Shown: positions 46,375-55,810, counted from the stretch's first letter. The stretch: DNA of 64,000 bases from an uncultured Clostridia bacterium (GCA_934254815.1 CAKQME010000001.1:124001-188000); one strand, 5' to 3'. The notes: generated by a model from the sequence alone, not told the origin. Made by a program: numbers and translations.

Positions 46375-46871
46375 TGTTCGTTTCGAAAGATCAGATATAT
46401 TATTTTGCGGAGTGCCTGTTTATAGGTGTGGTTTCGGGGCTTGCGTGCGAAATTTTTACGTTTGTAACGGCGGCGGTCAAAGCCGCCGTAGTCCGCCATA
46501 TAACCGATTTTTTAAGTTTTGCGGTCGTCGCGGCGGCGTATTTTTATGCGTCGGTGTATTTTCGCTTTCCGTCCGTCAGGGCGTATATGCCGCTCGGCAC
46601 GGCGGCGGGGTTTTGTCTGGAACGTATAAGCGCGCATAAAATACTTGCAAAATATACGGAAATATGTTATAATGCCATAGTAAAACGATTACGGAGGGCA
46701 ATATATGACCGAAAGAAAAATGCGAAGACTCGTATCGTCGGGAACGGCGGTCGCGGTGATAACGCTGTTTATTCTTCTCGGCGTGCTGATATATCAATTA
46801 GCGGCGTTAAGTTCAAAAAAACGCGAAATAGCAAGACTTCAGCAGGAATACGAGCAACTCGTAAAGGATAG
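46374..46871 (+). CDS. yabQ: Spore cortex protein YabQ with frame extending through divIC
   Basis: 165 residues. Membrane helices in the first ~95 residues (YYFAECLFIGVVSGLACEIFTF, FLSFAVVAAAYFYASVYF), the usual YabQ layout. Past ~residue 110 the sequence turns into basic, low-quality text (DRKKNAKTRIVGNGGRGDNAVYSSRRADIS) because the frame runs 167 nt into divIC in another frame. Typical YabQ proteins end earlier. Either a stop codon has been lost or a frameshift in the read hides the real end. Confidence 0.75.
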   Translation: MFVSKDQIYYFAECLFIGVVSGLACEIFTFVTAAVKAAVVRHITDFLSFAVVAAAYFYASVYFRFPSVRAYMPLGTAAGFCLERISAHKILAKYTEICYNAIVKRLRRAIYDRKKNAKTRIVGNGGRGDNAVYSSRRADISISGVKFKKTRNSKTSAGIRATRKG

Positions 46872-46965
46872 AGACGACAAACAATCGGAATACGATAAAT
46901 GGATGAGCGAAGAGGGCAGGCGTATTCTTGCCCGTCAGCACGGCTGGGTGCTTAAAAACGACTGA
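46705..46965 (+). CDS. divIC: Septum formation initiator DivIC/FtsB-like
   Basis: 86 residues; ATG 46705 with GGAGGG upstream. One membrane helix (TAVAVITLFILLGVLIYQLAALSS, ~residues 12-35) followed by a coiled coil KKREIARLQQEYEQLVKDRDDKQSEY and a conserved C-terminal GRRILARQHGWVLKND. It belongs to the division complex with FtsL. Order yabP-yabQ-divIC is standard. Its stop overlaps the next start (TGATG). Confidence 0.9.
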   Translation: MTERKMRRLVSSGTAVAVITLFILLGVLIYQLAALSSKKREIARLQQEYEQLVKDRDDKQSEYDKWMSEEGRRILARQHGWVLKND

Positions 46966-47843
46966 TGAAAAAATACGGCATAATAGATATAGGTTCAAAT
47001 TCCGTCCGCGCGAGAGTGTTTTCGGACGGAAAAATTTTATACGGAGATATGCGTACCACAAGGCTTGGCGAGGGGTTGGCAGTCGGTACGGCATTGACGG
47101 GAAATTCGATTGAAAGAACCGTCGAAGCGATTGCGAAATTCAAGGCGGAATTTGAAAAAATAAGCGTCGATGAAATTTACGCGTTCGCCACCGAAGCCGT
47201 CAGAAGCGCGGATAACGGCAAAGAGTTCGTAAAGCTTACGCTTGAAAAAACGGGCTTGAAAATCGACGTGGTAAGCGGCGACGAAGAGGGCGAACTCGGT
47301 TTGCTCGGCGCGGTAGGCAACGACGACGGCGGAATAATCGACATAGGCGGCGCGAGCGCGGAAATAAGCGTCGTAAAAAATAAAAAAATAATATATTCCC
47401 ATTCTCTGCCGCTCGGCGCGGTGCGGCTTTACGGCGCGTGCGGCGAAGACGAAGAAAAGCTCGATAAAATGATTTCCGCAAGACTGCCCGAATACGGTGT
47501 TGTTCCGAAAGACGTGACTTTCAGAGCCGTCGGCGGAACGGCGACCACTATAGCCGCAATGGATATAGGGCTTGAAAAATACGACGCCGACAGGGTAGAC
47601 GGTTACGTTTTAACCCGCGAGGCGATCGACCGCGATTACGGGCTTATAAAGGCGTTGGACAGACCGCGTCGAGAAGAGCTTTTACATATACCGAAAAAGC
47701 GGTCGGATATAATCGTCTGCGGCGCATATATGCTTAAACGTATAACCGAAAATTTCGGCATCGAAAAAGTCGTGGTAAAGGAAAGCGACAACTTGCTCGG
47801 TTATTTGAAAAAACGCGTGTACGGAGAGAGTTATGAAAGATAA
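46965..47843 (+). CDS. Ppx/GppA-family phosphatase
   Basis: 292 residues. GIIDIGSNSVRARVF (phosphate-1 ATPase motif), FATEAVRSADNG, GIIDIGGASAEISVV (phosphate-2) and AVGGTATTIAAM are the actin-like ASKHA motifs of exopolyphosphatase/guanosine pentaphosphate phosphohydrolase. Shorter than E. coli Ppx (513), as usual for the single-domain type. May control polyphosphate or (p)ppGpp. It overlaps the M50-like gene by 11 bp. Confidence 0.88.
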   Translation: MKKYGIIDIGSNSVRARVFSDGKILYGDMRTTRLGEGLAVGTALTGNSIERTVEAIAKFKAEFEKISVDEIYAFATEAVRSADNGKEFVKLTLEKTGLKIDVVSGDEEGELGLLGAVGNDDGGIIDIGGASAEISVVKNKKIIYSHSLPLGAVRLYGACGEDEEKLDKMISARLPEYGVVPKDVTFRAVGGTATTIAAMDIGLEKYDADRVDGYVLTREAIDRDYGLIKALDRPRREELLHIPKKRSDIIVCGAYMLKRITENFGIEKVVVKESDNLLGYLKKRVYGESYER

Positions 47844-48855
47844 CGGAAAATCGAAAAACGCGCTTATCGTCGTGATTTATATTCTGGCTTTTGCCTTGGG
47901 CGGCGGAATTGCCGCGCTTTATTGTCGCGATGTTTACTCGCTTATTTTATCCGCGGCGGGGCTTGTCGTGATATGGGTCGCGACGTCGCTTTTTCACGAG
48001 TGCGGACATCTGTTCGCGGCTAAGGCTTCGGGTTTCGAAATAATAAAATTCGTCGTAGTCGGCTTTTGTTACGATAAAACGAAAAGACGTAAACTTCGTT
48101 TTAAACTTTTCCCCGAAGAAATGGGAGAAATAACGGTGATACCCAAAAAGGTGACGGACGACGGAGAAAACGGCGAAAGATACGCTTCTGTTATCGTCGG
48201 CGGGCTTATAGGTCACGCGCTGGCAACGCTTGTTTTTATAGTCGTATTGCTTGTCGCGGATAGTTTTTACGTCCGTTCGTTTTTCGCGTTTTTCACCCTG
48301 TCGCTCGCAACGCTTATTATAAACGGAGTGGCGGGTATAATACCGTCGTCGGACGGCAGTTTGCTCAAAGAAAAAAACTTCGGCGGCTACGAGGGCTATC
48401 TCGATATTTTAAGGTTGCTTTCCGACGGGGTGACTTACGGAAGTATATACGAAAAATATTTCGATTCCGAAAACTGTCCCGACGCGTTAAAATCGGCTGT
48501 ACGGCTTTTTGAACTCAGACGCGAAGAAGAACTCGGAAATCTCGAAACCGCGCGTTTAAAGGCGGCTGCAACGCCCTGGATACGGGTAAACGACCCGGAA
48601 CTGGCGGCTGAAATTTTATTTATAGGCTATTTTACGGGTGATAAAGCCTTGATAGAAAGCTATGAGTACGTTGCGGAGTATCTCGATGCCGTCGACGAAC
48701 CTTACGCCCAGAGACTGAGACTTGCCAAAGCGAAATATAACGGCGACGAAGCGTATTTCGGCGCGGCGTATAAAACGGCGATAAAGGCTTGCGGAGAGGA
48801 GTATTTTTCGGGCGACGGAAGTTTCAATAAAATTATGATAGAAAGATTGGCGTGA
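47833..48855 (+). CDS. M50-like membrane metallopeptidase
   Basis: 340 residues. Membrane helices at ~10-30 and ~35-55; zinc motif HECGH (residues 55-59) in SLFHECGHLFAAKASGF, then helices ~125-155 and ~158-180. NPDG-type second site is not seen; GIIPSSDG (~165) may stand in. C-terminal ~130 residues form a helical repeat domain. Could be an intramembrane or membrane-associated protease; the weak second motif makes catalytic function uncertain. Confidence 0.7.
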   Translation: MKDNGKSKNALIVVIYILAFALGGGIAALYCRDVYSLILSAAGLVVIWVATSLFHECGHLFAAKASGFEIIKFVVVGFCYDKTKRRKLRFKLFPEEMGEITVIPKKVTDDGENGERYASVIVGGLIGHALATLVFIVVLLVADSFYVRSFFAFFTLSLATLIINGVAGIIPSSDGSLLKEKNFGGYEGYLDILRLLSDGVTYGSIYEKYFDSENCPDALKSAVRLFELRREEELGNLETARLKAAATPWIRVNDPELAAEILFIGYFTGDKALIESYEYVAEYLDAVDEPYAQRLRLAKAKYNGDEAYFGAAYKTAIKACGEEYFSGDGSFNKIMIERLA

Positions 48856-48866
48856 TAAGACGTAAA

Positions 48867-48905
48867 AAGCCGTTTCGTTGTGTGACGAAACGGCTTTGTT
48901 TTTTA
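48867..48905 (+). terminator. Intrinsic terminator ending the yabP-M50 run
   Basis: AAAGCCGTTTCGT-TGTGTG-ACGAAACGGCTTT, followed by GTTTTTTATTTT. It also faces the convergent MBL gene. Confidence 0.9.
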
Positions 48906-48908
48906 TTT

Positions 48909-49973
48909 TCAGAATTCGATTGTCTTTTCGTGATCGAGTTCGGCGGAGTGGTAGGGGATAACGGCGGAAAAACGGTTTCTGCTCTTTAACTCTTCGAATT
49001 GTCGGTAATTAAGATGCACGGGATATCTGAGCGACACCATTTTATTGTCGTTGATAAGTTTTTCGTTGTACGAGTTTTTTTCCGTTGTTCCGGTCATTAC
49101 GGCGCTTCCGCCGAGGTCGAGTATCTGTCGGGCGATGTTTTGCGACGATTGTTTTTTCAGCTGCGGATCTCCGACGAAAACTATTCCTTTGCTTTGTCCG
49201 CGGTATGCCTGAACGGTTGCGTATATTTTGTCCGAACGATACCAGAAAGCTTCGGTTTCGTCGGGAATGAGATTCTGTAAGAAACGCTCCTCCGCATAAA
49301 ACGGAACGTTTTCCGTGCGGTCGGAAAATAATTTGAGAATTTCAAGTCCGCGCCCGAATTTCGGGACGGGGAAGAGCAGTAATCGATGCTCGGATAACAG
49401 CTTTTTCGTCTCTGCCGCAAGGGCGTCGCAAGCGTTTTCGTATGAAACGTCGTCTTTTCCGTAGGCGCAGTCGAGAACGGCGATATCGGCATATTCGTTA
49501 CGGATAGGGTCGCAGGCATAAACAAGGGTGTTCTCGGTGTAATCGCCCGAAAAAAGTATGGTCTTGCCGTTCAGAGAAAAACTGTACCATACGCTGCCCG
49601 CGCAGTGACCGCTTCGCCCGTAACGGATATCGATATTGCGGAAATTGCCGCGCCCCGACGGACAGAGTTCGCCAAGAGATATGCTTTTTGCGAGAGTAAA
49701 AGGCAGTTGCCTTATCGTTTCGCTGGACGCGATAACTTCGCCGTTAAATCCGTTTTCGTAAAGCCAGAGCGCGGCTCCCGAATGGTCTGCGTGCGAGTGG
49801 GTCAGAAATAACGCCTCCGCGCTTTTTATTTGTTCGGGCGACAGTCTCGGATAGGGGTTTTCGGAGTCGTCCGCCATTATGCCGCAGTCGACGATAAAAT
49901 TTATACCGTCTCCATATACATAAAAGCAGTTTCTGCCGTGTTCGCCTACGCCGCCCGCAATGTAAAGTTCCAT
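48909..49973 (-). CDS. MBL-fold hydrolase with beta-CASP-like features
   Basis: 354 residues. Metal motif HSHADH (residues 59-64), later RYGRSGHCAGSVWYSF and FSGDYTENT; a C-terminal part GSAVMTGTTEKN... and VIPYHSAELDH resembles the beta-CASP RNase J/CPSF end. Without further catalytic residues it could act on RNA or another ester. It follows the ABC permease gene by one base on the same strand, so it belongs to the importer operon. Role in iron uptake unknown. Confidence 0.75.
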   Translation of the reverse strand: MELYIAGGVGEHGRNCFYVYGDGINFIVDCGIMADDSENPYPRLSPEQIKSAEALFLTHSHADHSGAALWLYENGFNGEVIASSETIRQLPFTLAKSISLGELCPSGRGNFRNIDIRYGRSGHCAGSVWYSFSLNGKTILFSGDYTENTLVYACDPIRNEYADIAVLDCAYGKDDVSYENACDALAAETKKLLSEHRLLLFPVPKFGRGLEILKLFSDRTENVPFYAEERFLQNLIPDETEAFWYRSDKIYATVQAYRGQSKGIVFVGDPQLKKQSSQNIARQILDLGGSAVMTGTTEKNSYNEKLINDNKMVSLRYPVHLNYRQFEELKSRNRFSAVIPYHSAELDHEKTIEF

Positions 49974-49974
49974 A

Positions 49975-51636
49975 TTATGCCCTCTTTTGTTTGCCGACTA
50001 AGCGGTTGAATATCAGTAACGCGGTGGTCGTTATAAGAACGCATATAACCGCCATAGCCATACCGAGCGAAACGCTGCCCTGTTCGAATTCGCGGTTGAT
50101 ATAAGTCGATACGACGAGGGTGTTGGGCGGCGCGATAAGACTTGCCGTGATAAGTTCGCGGAAAGCGATTATAAATATCATTACCCACCCCGCGAATATT
50201 CCGCAAAATATCATAGGCAGAGTAATGCGGCGGAATACATAAGAGGGAGAACCTCCGAACGCGCGCCCCGCTTCGAGCAGGCTGTCGTTTATCTGGGTGA
50301 AAGCCGAAGTGACGTATTGTACGGTGTAGGGCAGATATAATACGACGTAGGCGAGTACCATTATTCCGATAGTGTTGTATAGCGGGATGATTTTATATAT
50401 CGCGTTCCAGAACAGCATTATGCCGATAACCAGAACGATGCCTGGGAGCATTTCCGGCAGCAGGCTTATGCCCTCAAGCGATTTTTTAAAAAAGCCTTTT
50501 GATTTTCTTACGGCGATAACGACCGCCGTGCCTATAACGGAACAGATAGTTGCCGACGATACGGCGAGAAACAGACTTTTACCGATAGACGAGACGGCTT
50601 TCGGGGTCGTAAGCAGTTCTTTGTAATGATCGAGTGTAAAGTTGCCCGCCGCCAGACCGTAGCCTCTTAGCTTGATAAGCGACGTGGAGATAATCGAGAA
50701 ATAAGGAACGCCTATCGCGACTATTATCACAGCCGCTATCCACAGCCACGCCGCGATCTGTCCGGCTACGGATAACTCGGTATGGGCGTTGCGGCTGCCT
50801 TTTCCGCTTACGAGACGATAGCTGTTGCGGTTTGTAATGTAATTTTGCAGCAGCCACATAGTCATACAGATAAAAATCAGAACCGCCGAAAGGCTGGCGG
50901 AACGCCCGAAATCTATCGGCGCGGTAGTCGAGTAACGGTGAATATCGGTTGTAAACACATAAAAGCCTATTCGTCTGCCGAGAGTATACGGCGTGCCGTA
51001 TTCCGAAATGGTTTTTACGAATACAAGGAGCGCGCCTATTGCGTAGTTGCCTGTAAGCAGCGGAGCCAGAATTTTTCTCAACCGTCTTCCGGCGTTCGCG
51101 CCGAATACCGCGCTGCTCTCTTCAAGGCTCGCGGGGATATTGAGCATTGCGTTCTTGAGTATCGTCATAAGAAACGGAAAGACGTGTAAACTCATAACAA
51201 GCACAAGCCCCCCGAAACAGAAAAAGCTTTCCGACCAGGATCCCGTCATAGGGAAAATCTGCTGAAACAGTCCTCTTTTCTGCATAAAGAGAATCCAACC
51301 CATAGAGGCGATATATGGCGGAGTCATAAACGGAATTATAAACACGATATCGAGCCAACCGTGTTTTGCGAGCTTTGTCCGCGCCAGCAAAAACGCTGTG
51401 GGCGCGGCGATAACCGTTGAGCATAATACCACGCAAACGCCTAATAAAAGCGAATTGCCTATGGTTTTAAGATTCTCGGCGTTTGCGACAGTTTTCCAGG
51501 CGTTATATAAGTCAAGGCGGCCATCAACTATGACCGCCTTGGCGAAAACCGTAATCAAAGGGCAGAGAATCAGACCGATAAGAACGATAAGCAAAATAGC
51601 GCGCGGCAGTTTGCTTTTCAGGTTGATTCGTCTCAT
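49975..51636 (-). CDS. ABC importer permease, ferric/2-AEP type (two fused halves)
   Basis: 553 residues with about 12 helices, two BPD_transp_1 halves as in FbpB/AfuB. EAA-like loops: EESSAVFGANAGRRLRKILAPLL (~residues 190-212) and LEAGRAFGGSPSYVFRRITLPMI (second half), which contact the ATPase. It moves the solute captured by the SBP into the cytoplasm. Third gene of the minus-strand ABC operon. Confidence 0.88.
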   Translation of the reverse strand: MRRINLKSKLPRAILLIVLIGLILCPLITVFAKAVIVDGRLDLYNAWKTVANAENLKTIGNSLLLGVCVVLCSTVIAAPTAFLLARTKLAKHGWLDIVFIIPFMTPPYIASMGWILFMQKRGLFQQIFPMTGSWSESFFCFGGLVLVMSLHVFPFLMTILKNAMLNIPASLEESSAVFGANAGRRLRKILAPLLTGNYAIGALLVFVKTISEYGTPYTLGRRIGFYVFTTDIHRYSTTAPIDFGRSASLSAVLIFICMTMWLLQNYITNRNSYRLVSGKGSRNAHTELSVAGQIAAWLWIAAVIIVAIGVPYFSIISTSLIKLRGYGLAAGNFTLDHYKELLTTPKAVSSIGKSLFLAVSSATICSVIGTAVVIAVRKSKGFFKKSLEGISLLPEMLPGIVLVIGIMLFWNAIYKIIPLYNTIGIMVLAYVVLYLPYTVQYVTSAFTQINDSLLEAGRAFGGSPSYVFRRITLPMIFCGIFAGWVMIFIIAFRELITASLIAPPNTLVVSTYINREFEQGSVSLGMAMAVICVLITTTALLIFNRLVGKQKRA

Positions 51637-51652
51637 AAAGTCCTCCGTTTAC

Positions 51653-52678
51653 TTATTTGCAGAGTTTGTTGAGTTCTGCCGCGGTTTCGGAAGCGACTTG
51701 CATCATTTTATTCCAATCGACGGCGATTTGCGGGATGTCGGAAAGATTTGTGCGGTTGGTGCATTTTACGTCGCTACGACCGGGTAACAGGTATGCGTCG
51801 CCTACGAGTTTTTGCGCGTCGTCGGAGAAAAGGAAGTCTATAAACGCCTTGGCGTTGTCCTTGTTCGGCGCGGTTTTGAGAATCATCGCGGGGCGCGGGT
51901 TAACTACCGTGCCGGAGGCGGGATAGTAAATTTTAAGCGGTTCGCCCTTTTTCATCGAAGAGTAAGCGTTGTAGTCTACGCCCGCGATAAGAATACCTTT
52001 TTCGCCCGTAGTCACCGCTTCGAGCGCGGCTTTGTTTGCTCCGGGAACGCTCAGCCCGTTGTTTGCCCAGCTCTGCATAATAGCTTTGCCGTCTGTCATT
52101 CCCGTGACAAGCCCCGCGAGAAAGTCTTTGCAGGCTCCCGATTTTTCGGGGTCGGGGATAGCGATGTTGTCTTTATACTGCGCGTTTGCGAGTTCCGACC
52201 AGTCGGCGTTAAGCTCCGAAAATATCGTCGTGTTGTAAATTACGCCTACGGCGGACGCGCTGTAACCGAATAACGTGTTGTCTTCGTCTATCCAGCCGTC
52301 GTTTATTTTGTCGGCGTTCGCGGGGGCGTAACTTATCAGCTGATCCTTCGCTTTCATGCTAAGCCCGTCCGACCAGGAGGCGAGAATAACCACGTCCGCT
52401 ATGGGGTTTGCCTGTTCGGCTTCGAGACGGGCGAGAATTTCGCCTGTAGTACCTTGAAACTGATTAACTTTTACTCCCGTTTTTGCGGTGAACGCTTCGG
52501 CAAGCTTATCGGCAAGCCCTGCGGGGCTGGGCATATAAACTGTTATCGAACCCGAAAGTTGAGAGCCGTTGCCCGTTTCCGACGAGCCGCTCTGCGACGG
52601 AACGTCGGTATTGCCGCAGGCAATCATATTTGCGCATATGCCGAGAACGAGCATTATACTTAACAGAATTTTTTTCAT
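51653..52678 (-). CDS. ABC substrate-binding lipoprotein, ferric-iron type
   Basis: 341 residues. Lipoprotein signal peptide with lipobox IACGN (Cys at ~21); a family-1 periplasmic-binding fold: ITVYMPSPAGLADKLAEAFTAKTGVKVNQFQGTTGEILARLEAE, ADVVILASWSDG, YSASAVGVIYNTTIFSE, SGACKDFLAGL. Related to AfuA/FutA and 2-aminoethylphosphonate binders; I favour ferric iron since the window has other iron genes, but binding residues cannot be judged. Delivers its ligand to the adjacent permease. Confidence 0.85.
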   Translation of the reverse strand: MKKILLSIMLVLGICANMIACGNTDVPSQSGSSETGNGSQLSGSITVYMPSPAGLADKLAEAFTAKTGVKVNQFQGTTGEILARLEAEQANPIADVVILASWSDGLSMKAKDQLISYAPANADKINDGWIDEDNTLFGYSASAVGVIYNTTIFSELNADWSELANAQYKDNIAIPDPEKSGACKDFLAGLVTGMTDGKAIMQSWANNGLSVPGANKAALEAVTTGEKGILIAGVDYNAYSSMKKGEPLKIYYPASGTVVNPRPAMILKTAPNKDNAKAFIDFLFSDDAQKLVGDAYLLPGRSDVKCTNRTNLSDIPQIAVDWNKMMQVASETAAELNKLCK

Positions 52679-52691
52679 AACGTAAAACCTC

Positions 52692-53645
52692 TTATAATTT
52701 TATTATTTGTTTTTTATCTATATAAACGGACGTTTTTTCGCCCGGTATAGCTTTGTTGCGACTGTAAAAAGTCCATACGGAATTTTCGTAAATCAGATTT
52801 ATTTCGTAAGAATTGCCGAGATACTGCGCGCTCTGAACGGGCAGTTCGAACTTAAGCGCGTCGTCCGACGGAGTCTGTGAAACGGCTTCGGGACGGAACA
52901 TTTCGTTTTCGTCGAGCCAGTTCGACTTTCCGATAAATCGCGCCACGAAATCGCTCGACGGGCGGTGATAAACGTTTTCGGGCGTGTCGTATTGTTCGAC
53001 GTGTCCGTTGCTTAAAACCGCTATTTTGTCGCTCATGCTCATGGCTTCGGTCTGATCGTGCGTTACGAATACCGAAGTAATGCCGAGAGAAGAAGTCAGT
53101 TCTTTCAGTTCGTGCCGCATTTCGTCTCTTAAAATCGCGTCGAGCGCGGAGAGCGGTTCGTCGAACAGAATACAGCCGGGTTTAACGGCTATCGCGCGCG
53201 CAAAAGCCACGCGCTGTTGCTGTCCGCCCGAAAGCTGGTGCGGGTAGCGTTTTTCGAAACCGTCGAGATGGACGGTGTGGAGCGCGGAGCTTACTCTGTT
53301 TTGTAAATTTTTCGTGTCTTTTCTCGCCCGCAGACCGAAAGCGACGTTTTCGAATACGGTCATATGCGGCCATAGCGCGAAGTCCTGAAATACGAAACCG
53401 AGATTTCTCTTTTCGGGCGGAACGTTTATTTTACGTTGCTTTGAAAAAACGCATACGTCGTTTAACGTTATTTCGCCGTCGTCGGGCGTTTCAAGCCCCG
53501 CAATCATTCTGAGCAGCGTGGTTTTTCCGCAGCCGGAAGGACCGAGCAACGTCGTAAAACCTCCGTCGTCGATAGTCAGCGTCGTCGGATATATGACTTG
53601 TTTTTTGTCGAAACTTTTCGATATCTGATTTAAACGTATTTCCAT
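52692..53645 (-). CDS. ABC transporter ATP-binding protein (FbpC/PotA-like)
   Basis: 317 residues from the ATG at 53645, chosen because MEIRLNQISKSFDKKQVIYPTTL aligns with family N-termini. Walker A GPSGCGKTT (~residues 40-48), Q-loop FVFQDFALWPHM, signature LSGGQQQRV, Walker B CILFDEPLSALD, H-loop VFVTHDQTEAMSMS; C-terminal ~100 residues form a TOBE-like domain. It powers the importer encoded downstream. First gene of the operon, divergent from gyrB. Confidence 0.92.
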   Translation of the reverse strand: MEIRLNQISKSFDKKQVIYPTTLTIDDGGFTTLLGPSGCGKTTLLRMIAGLETPDDGEITLNDVCVFSKQRKINVPPEKRNLGFVFQDFALWPHMTVFENVAFGLRARKDTKNLQNRVSSALHTVHLDGFEKRYPHQLSGGQQQRVAFARAIAVKPGCILFDEPLSALDAILRDEMRHELKELTSSLGITSVFVTHDQTEAMSMSDKIAVLSNGHVEQYDTPENVYHRPSSDFVARFIGKSNWLDENEMFRPEAVSQTPSDDALKFELPVQSAQYLGNSYEINLIYENSVWTFYSRNKAIPGEKTSVYIDKKQIIKL

Positions 53646-53674
53646 AGAGACTCTCTTTCCTGTGTTCGCCTTTA

Positions 53675-53703
53675 AGTATAACATTTATAAAATCGGTCAA
53701 CAA
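53675..53703 (-). promoter_or_regulatory. Promoter of the ABC-importer operon
   Basis: Minus strand: TTGTTG, 17 bp, TATACT, 30 bp before the ATG at 53645. No Fur-box consensus was seen nearby. Confidence 0.55.
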
Positions 53704-53820
53704 GCATAGTTGAGTAAGCTGTATGTAAAGAATATGTAAAGTCGGCTGCTTCGGTAATTTGATTTTCCGTCTCCGAACAAAAACAAAACGCAGACTTTAC
53801 TTATAATTTACGTTAAACGC

Positions 53821-53849
53821 TTTACTTATTCTATATAATAGTATATAAT
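53821..53849 (+). promoter_or_regulatory. gyrB promoter
   Basis: TTTACT, 17 bp, TATAAT, in a very A+T-rich stretch; AGGAGA (53873-53878) follows 7 bp before the ATG at 53886. Confidence 0.6.
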
Positions 53850-53885
53850 ATATATATTATTATAAGTATCCTAGGAGAATTGAGT

Positions 53886-55793
53886 ATGGATATCGAAACC
53901 AAAGTCGAAGGCAATTACGGCGCCGACCAGATACAGGTTTTGGAAGGGCTTGAACATATAAGAAAACGCCCCGGAATGTATATCGCTTCGACCGACGAAA
54001 GAGGTCTTCACCACCTTGTAAAAGAGATAGTGGATAACTCTGTCGACGAGGCTCTCGCAGGCTACTGCGATACCATTACCGTGACTATTAACGAGGACGG
54101 CTCGTGTTCGGTAAGAGATAACGGAAGAGGCATACCCACGGGCATACACGAAAAAGAGGGCGTGTCTACCGTAGAAGTCGTAATGACAAAACCCAATGCG
54201 GGCGGCAAATTCGGCGGCGGCGGATACATGGTTTCGTCGGGCTTGCACGGTGTAGGCTTAAAAGCCGTAAACGCGCTTTCCGAATATGCGTCGGTAGACG
54301 TTTATCAGAATGGTAAACATTATCGTCAGGAATACGACCGCGGCGTGCCGCGCGCAAGGCTTGCCGTTTTAGAGGATACTACCGAAACGGGTACGAGAAT
54401 TACTTTCAAACCCGATTACGAGATATTCGAAACAACGGTTTTCAATTATAATACCATAAAAGGTATACTCCGCGACTTCGCGTTTCTTAACGCGGGTCTT
54501 AAAATAGTTATAGAAGATAAACGTGAGGGGCAGGAAGCTCGCGACGAACTTCTGTATAAGGGCGGTATCACCGAATACGTCGAATTTTTAAACGCGAATA
54601 AAGAACCCATAAGTCAGGTGCTTTATTTCGAAGAAAAATACGATAACGTATCGGTTGAAATCGCTATGCAGTATAACGACGGTTATAACGAAAACGTCAT
54701 AGCCTTCGCCAACAACGTAAACACCAAAGAGGGCGGCACGCATATCGACGGTTTCCGTTTCGCGCTTTCCAAACTCGTCAACGACGCGGGCAAGAAACTC
54801 AATCTTATCAAAGACGACGATAAACTCGCGGGCGAAGACGTAAGAGAGGGCTTGACGGCGGTTATATCGGTAAAACTACCCGAACCGCAGTTCGAGGGTC
54901 AGACTAAGACCAAACTCGGCAACAGCGAAATGCGCGGTTACGTTCAGAAAGCGATGACCGAGGGCTTAGGCACTTATCTCGAAGAGAACCCGGCGTTCAC
55001 AAAGGAAATACTCAATAAATGCCTTACGGCAAAACGCGCGAGAGAAGCGGCGAGAAAGGCGAGAGAAGCTACGAGAAAGACGGCTTTCGAAAGCACCGCT
55101 CTTCCCGGTAAACTTGCCGATTGTTCCGAAAAGAACCCCGAACTCTGCGAAATATATCTCGTAGAGGGCGATTCCGCAGGCGGAACGGCAAAACAGGGCA
55201 GAGACAGACGTTTTCAGGCTATACTGCCGCTCAGAGGTAAAATATTAAACGTAGAAAAAACGAGAGTCAACAGAGTTCTCGAAAACGAAGAAATCAAGGC
55301 TATGATCACCGCGTTCGGCGGCGGAATGCTCGACGATTTCGACGTTACGAAGATTCGTTATGACCGCGTTATCTGTATGACGGATGCAGATGTCGACGGC
55401 TCTCACATAAGAATTCTGCTGTTGACGTTCTTCTTCAGATATATGCGTCCGCTCGTAGAACAGGGGCATGTGTATATAGCTCAGCCGCCGCTCTATAAAG
55501 CGACTAAAAATAAAGTCGATTATTATTTCTATAACGACGCGGATAAAGACGCGTTCTGCCGCGAAAATCCGCGCAGCGATATTCAGCGTTATAAAGGTCT
55601 GGGAGAAATGGACAAGCAACAGCTTTGGGATACGACGATGAACCCCGCCACGAGAACGTTGCGTAAAGTCACTATAGACGACGCCGTCGAAGCCGACGCG
55701 CATTTCGCGCTTTTAATGGGCGAAGAACCCGAACAGCGCAGAAAGTTCATCGAAGAAAACGCGAAATTCGCTAACCGCGAACTCGATACCTGA
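53886..55793 (+). CDS. gyrB: DNA gyrase subunit B
   Basis: 635 residues from the ATG at 53886 (7 bp after AGGAGA). GHKL ATPase: VLEGLEHIRKRPGMYI, EIVDNSVDEALAGY, VRDNGRGIPTGIHE, GLHGVGLKAVNALS; Toprim: EIYLVEGDSAGGTAKQGRDRRFQAILPLRGKILNVEK, DADVDGSHIRILLLTFFFRYMRPLVE. Together with gyrA it makes gyrase, introducing negative supercoils. It is followed by gyrA after 17 bp; dnaA, dnaN and recF are not adjacent. Confidence 0.96.
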   Translation: MDIETKVEGNYGADQIQVLEGLEHIRKRPGMYIASTDERGLHHLVKEIVDNSVDEALAGYCDTITVTINEDGSCSVRDNGRGIPTGIHEKEGVSTVEVVMTKPNAGGKFGGGGYMVSSGLHGVGLKAVNALSEYASVDVYQNGKHYRQEYDRGVPRARLAVLEDTTETGTRITFKPDYEIFETTVFNYNTIKGILRDFAFLNAGLKIVIEDKREGQEARDELLYKGGITEYVEFLNANKEPISQVLYFEEKYDNVSVEIAMQYNDGYNENVIAFANNVNTKEGGTHIDGFRFALSKLVNDAGKKLNLIKDDDKLAGEDVREGLTAVISVKLPEPQFEGQTKTKLGNSEMRGYVQKAMTEGLGTYLEENPAFTKEILNKCLTAKRAREAARKAREATRKTAFESTALPGKLADCSEKNPELCEIYLVEGDSAGGTAKQGRDRRFQAILPLRGKILNVEKTRVNRVLENEEIKAMITAFGGGMLDDFDVTKIRYDRVICMTDADVDGSHIRILLLTFFFRYMRPLVEQGHVYIAQPPLYKATKNKVDYYFYNDADKDAFCRENPRSDIQRYKGLGEMDKQQLWDTTMNPATRTLRKVTIDDAVEADAHFALLMGEEPEQRRKFIEENAKFANRELDT

Positions 55794-55810
55794 GGCAAGG
55801 AGAACAGACT

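Noticed and set aside
53646..53885. Origin of replication near gyrB-gyrA
   Set aside because: No dnaA, dnaN or recF, and no cluster of DnaA boxes (TTATCCACA) was seen in the AT-rich gap; only promoters are supported.
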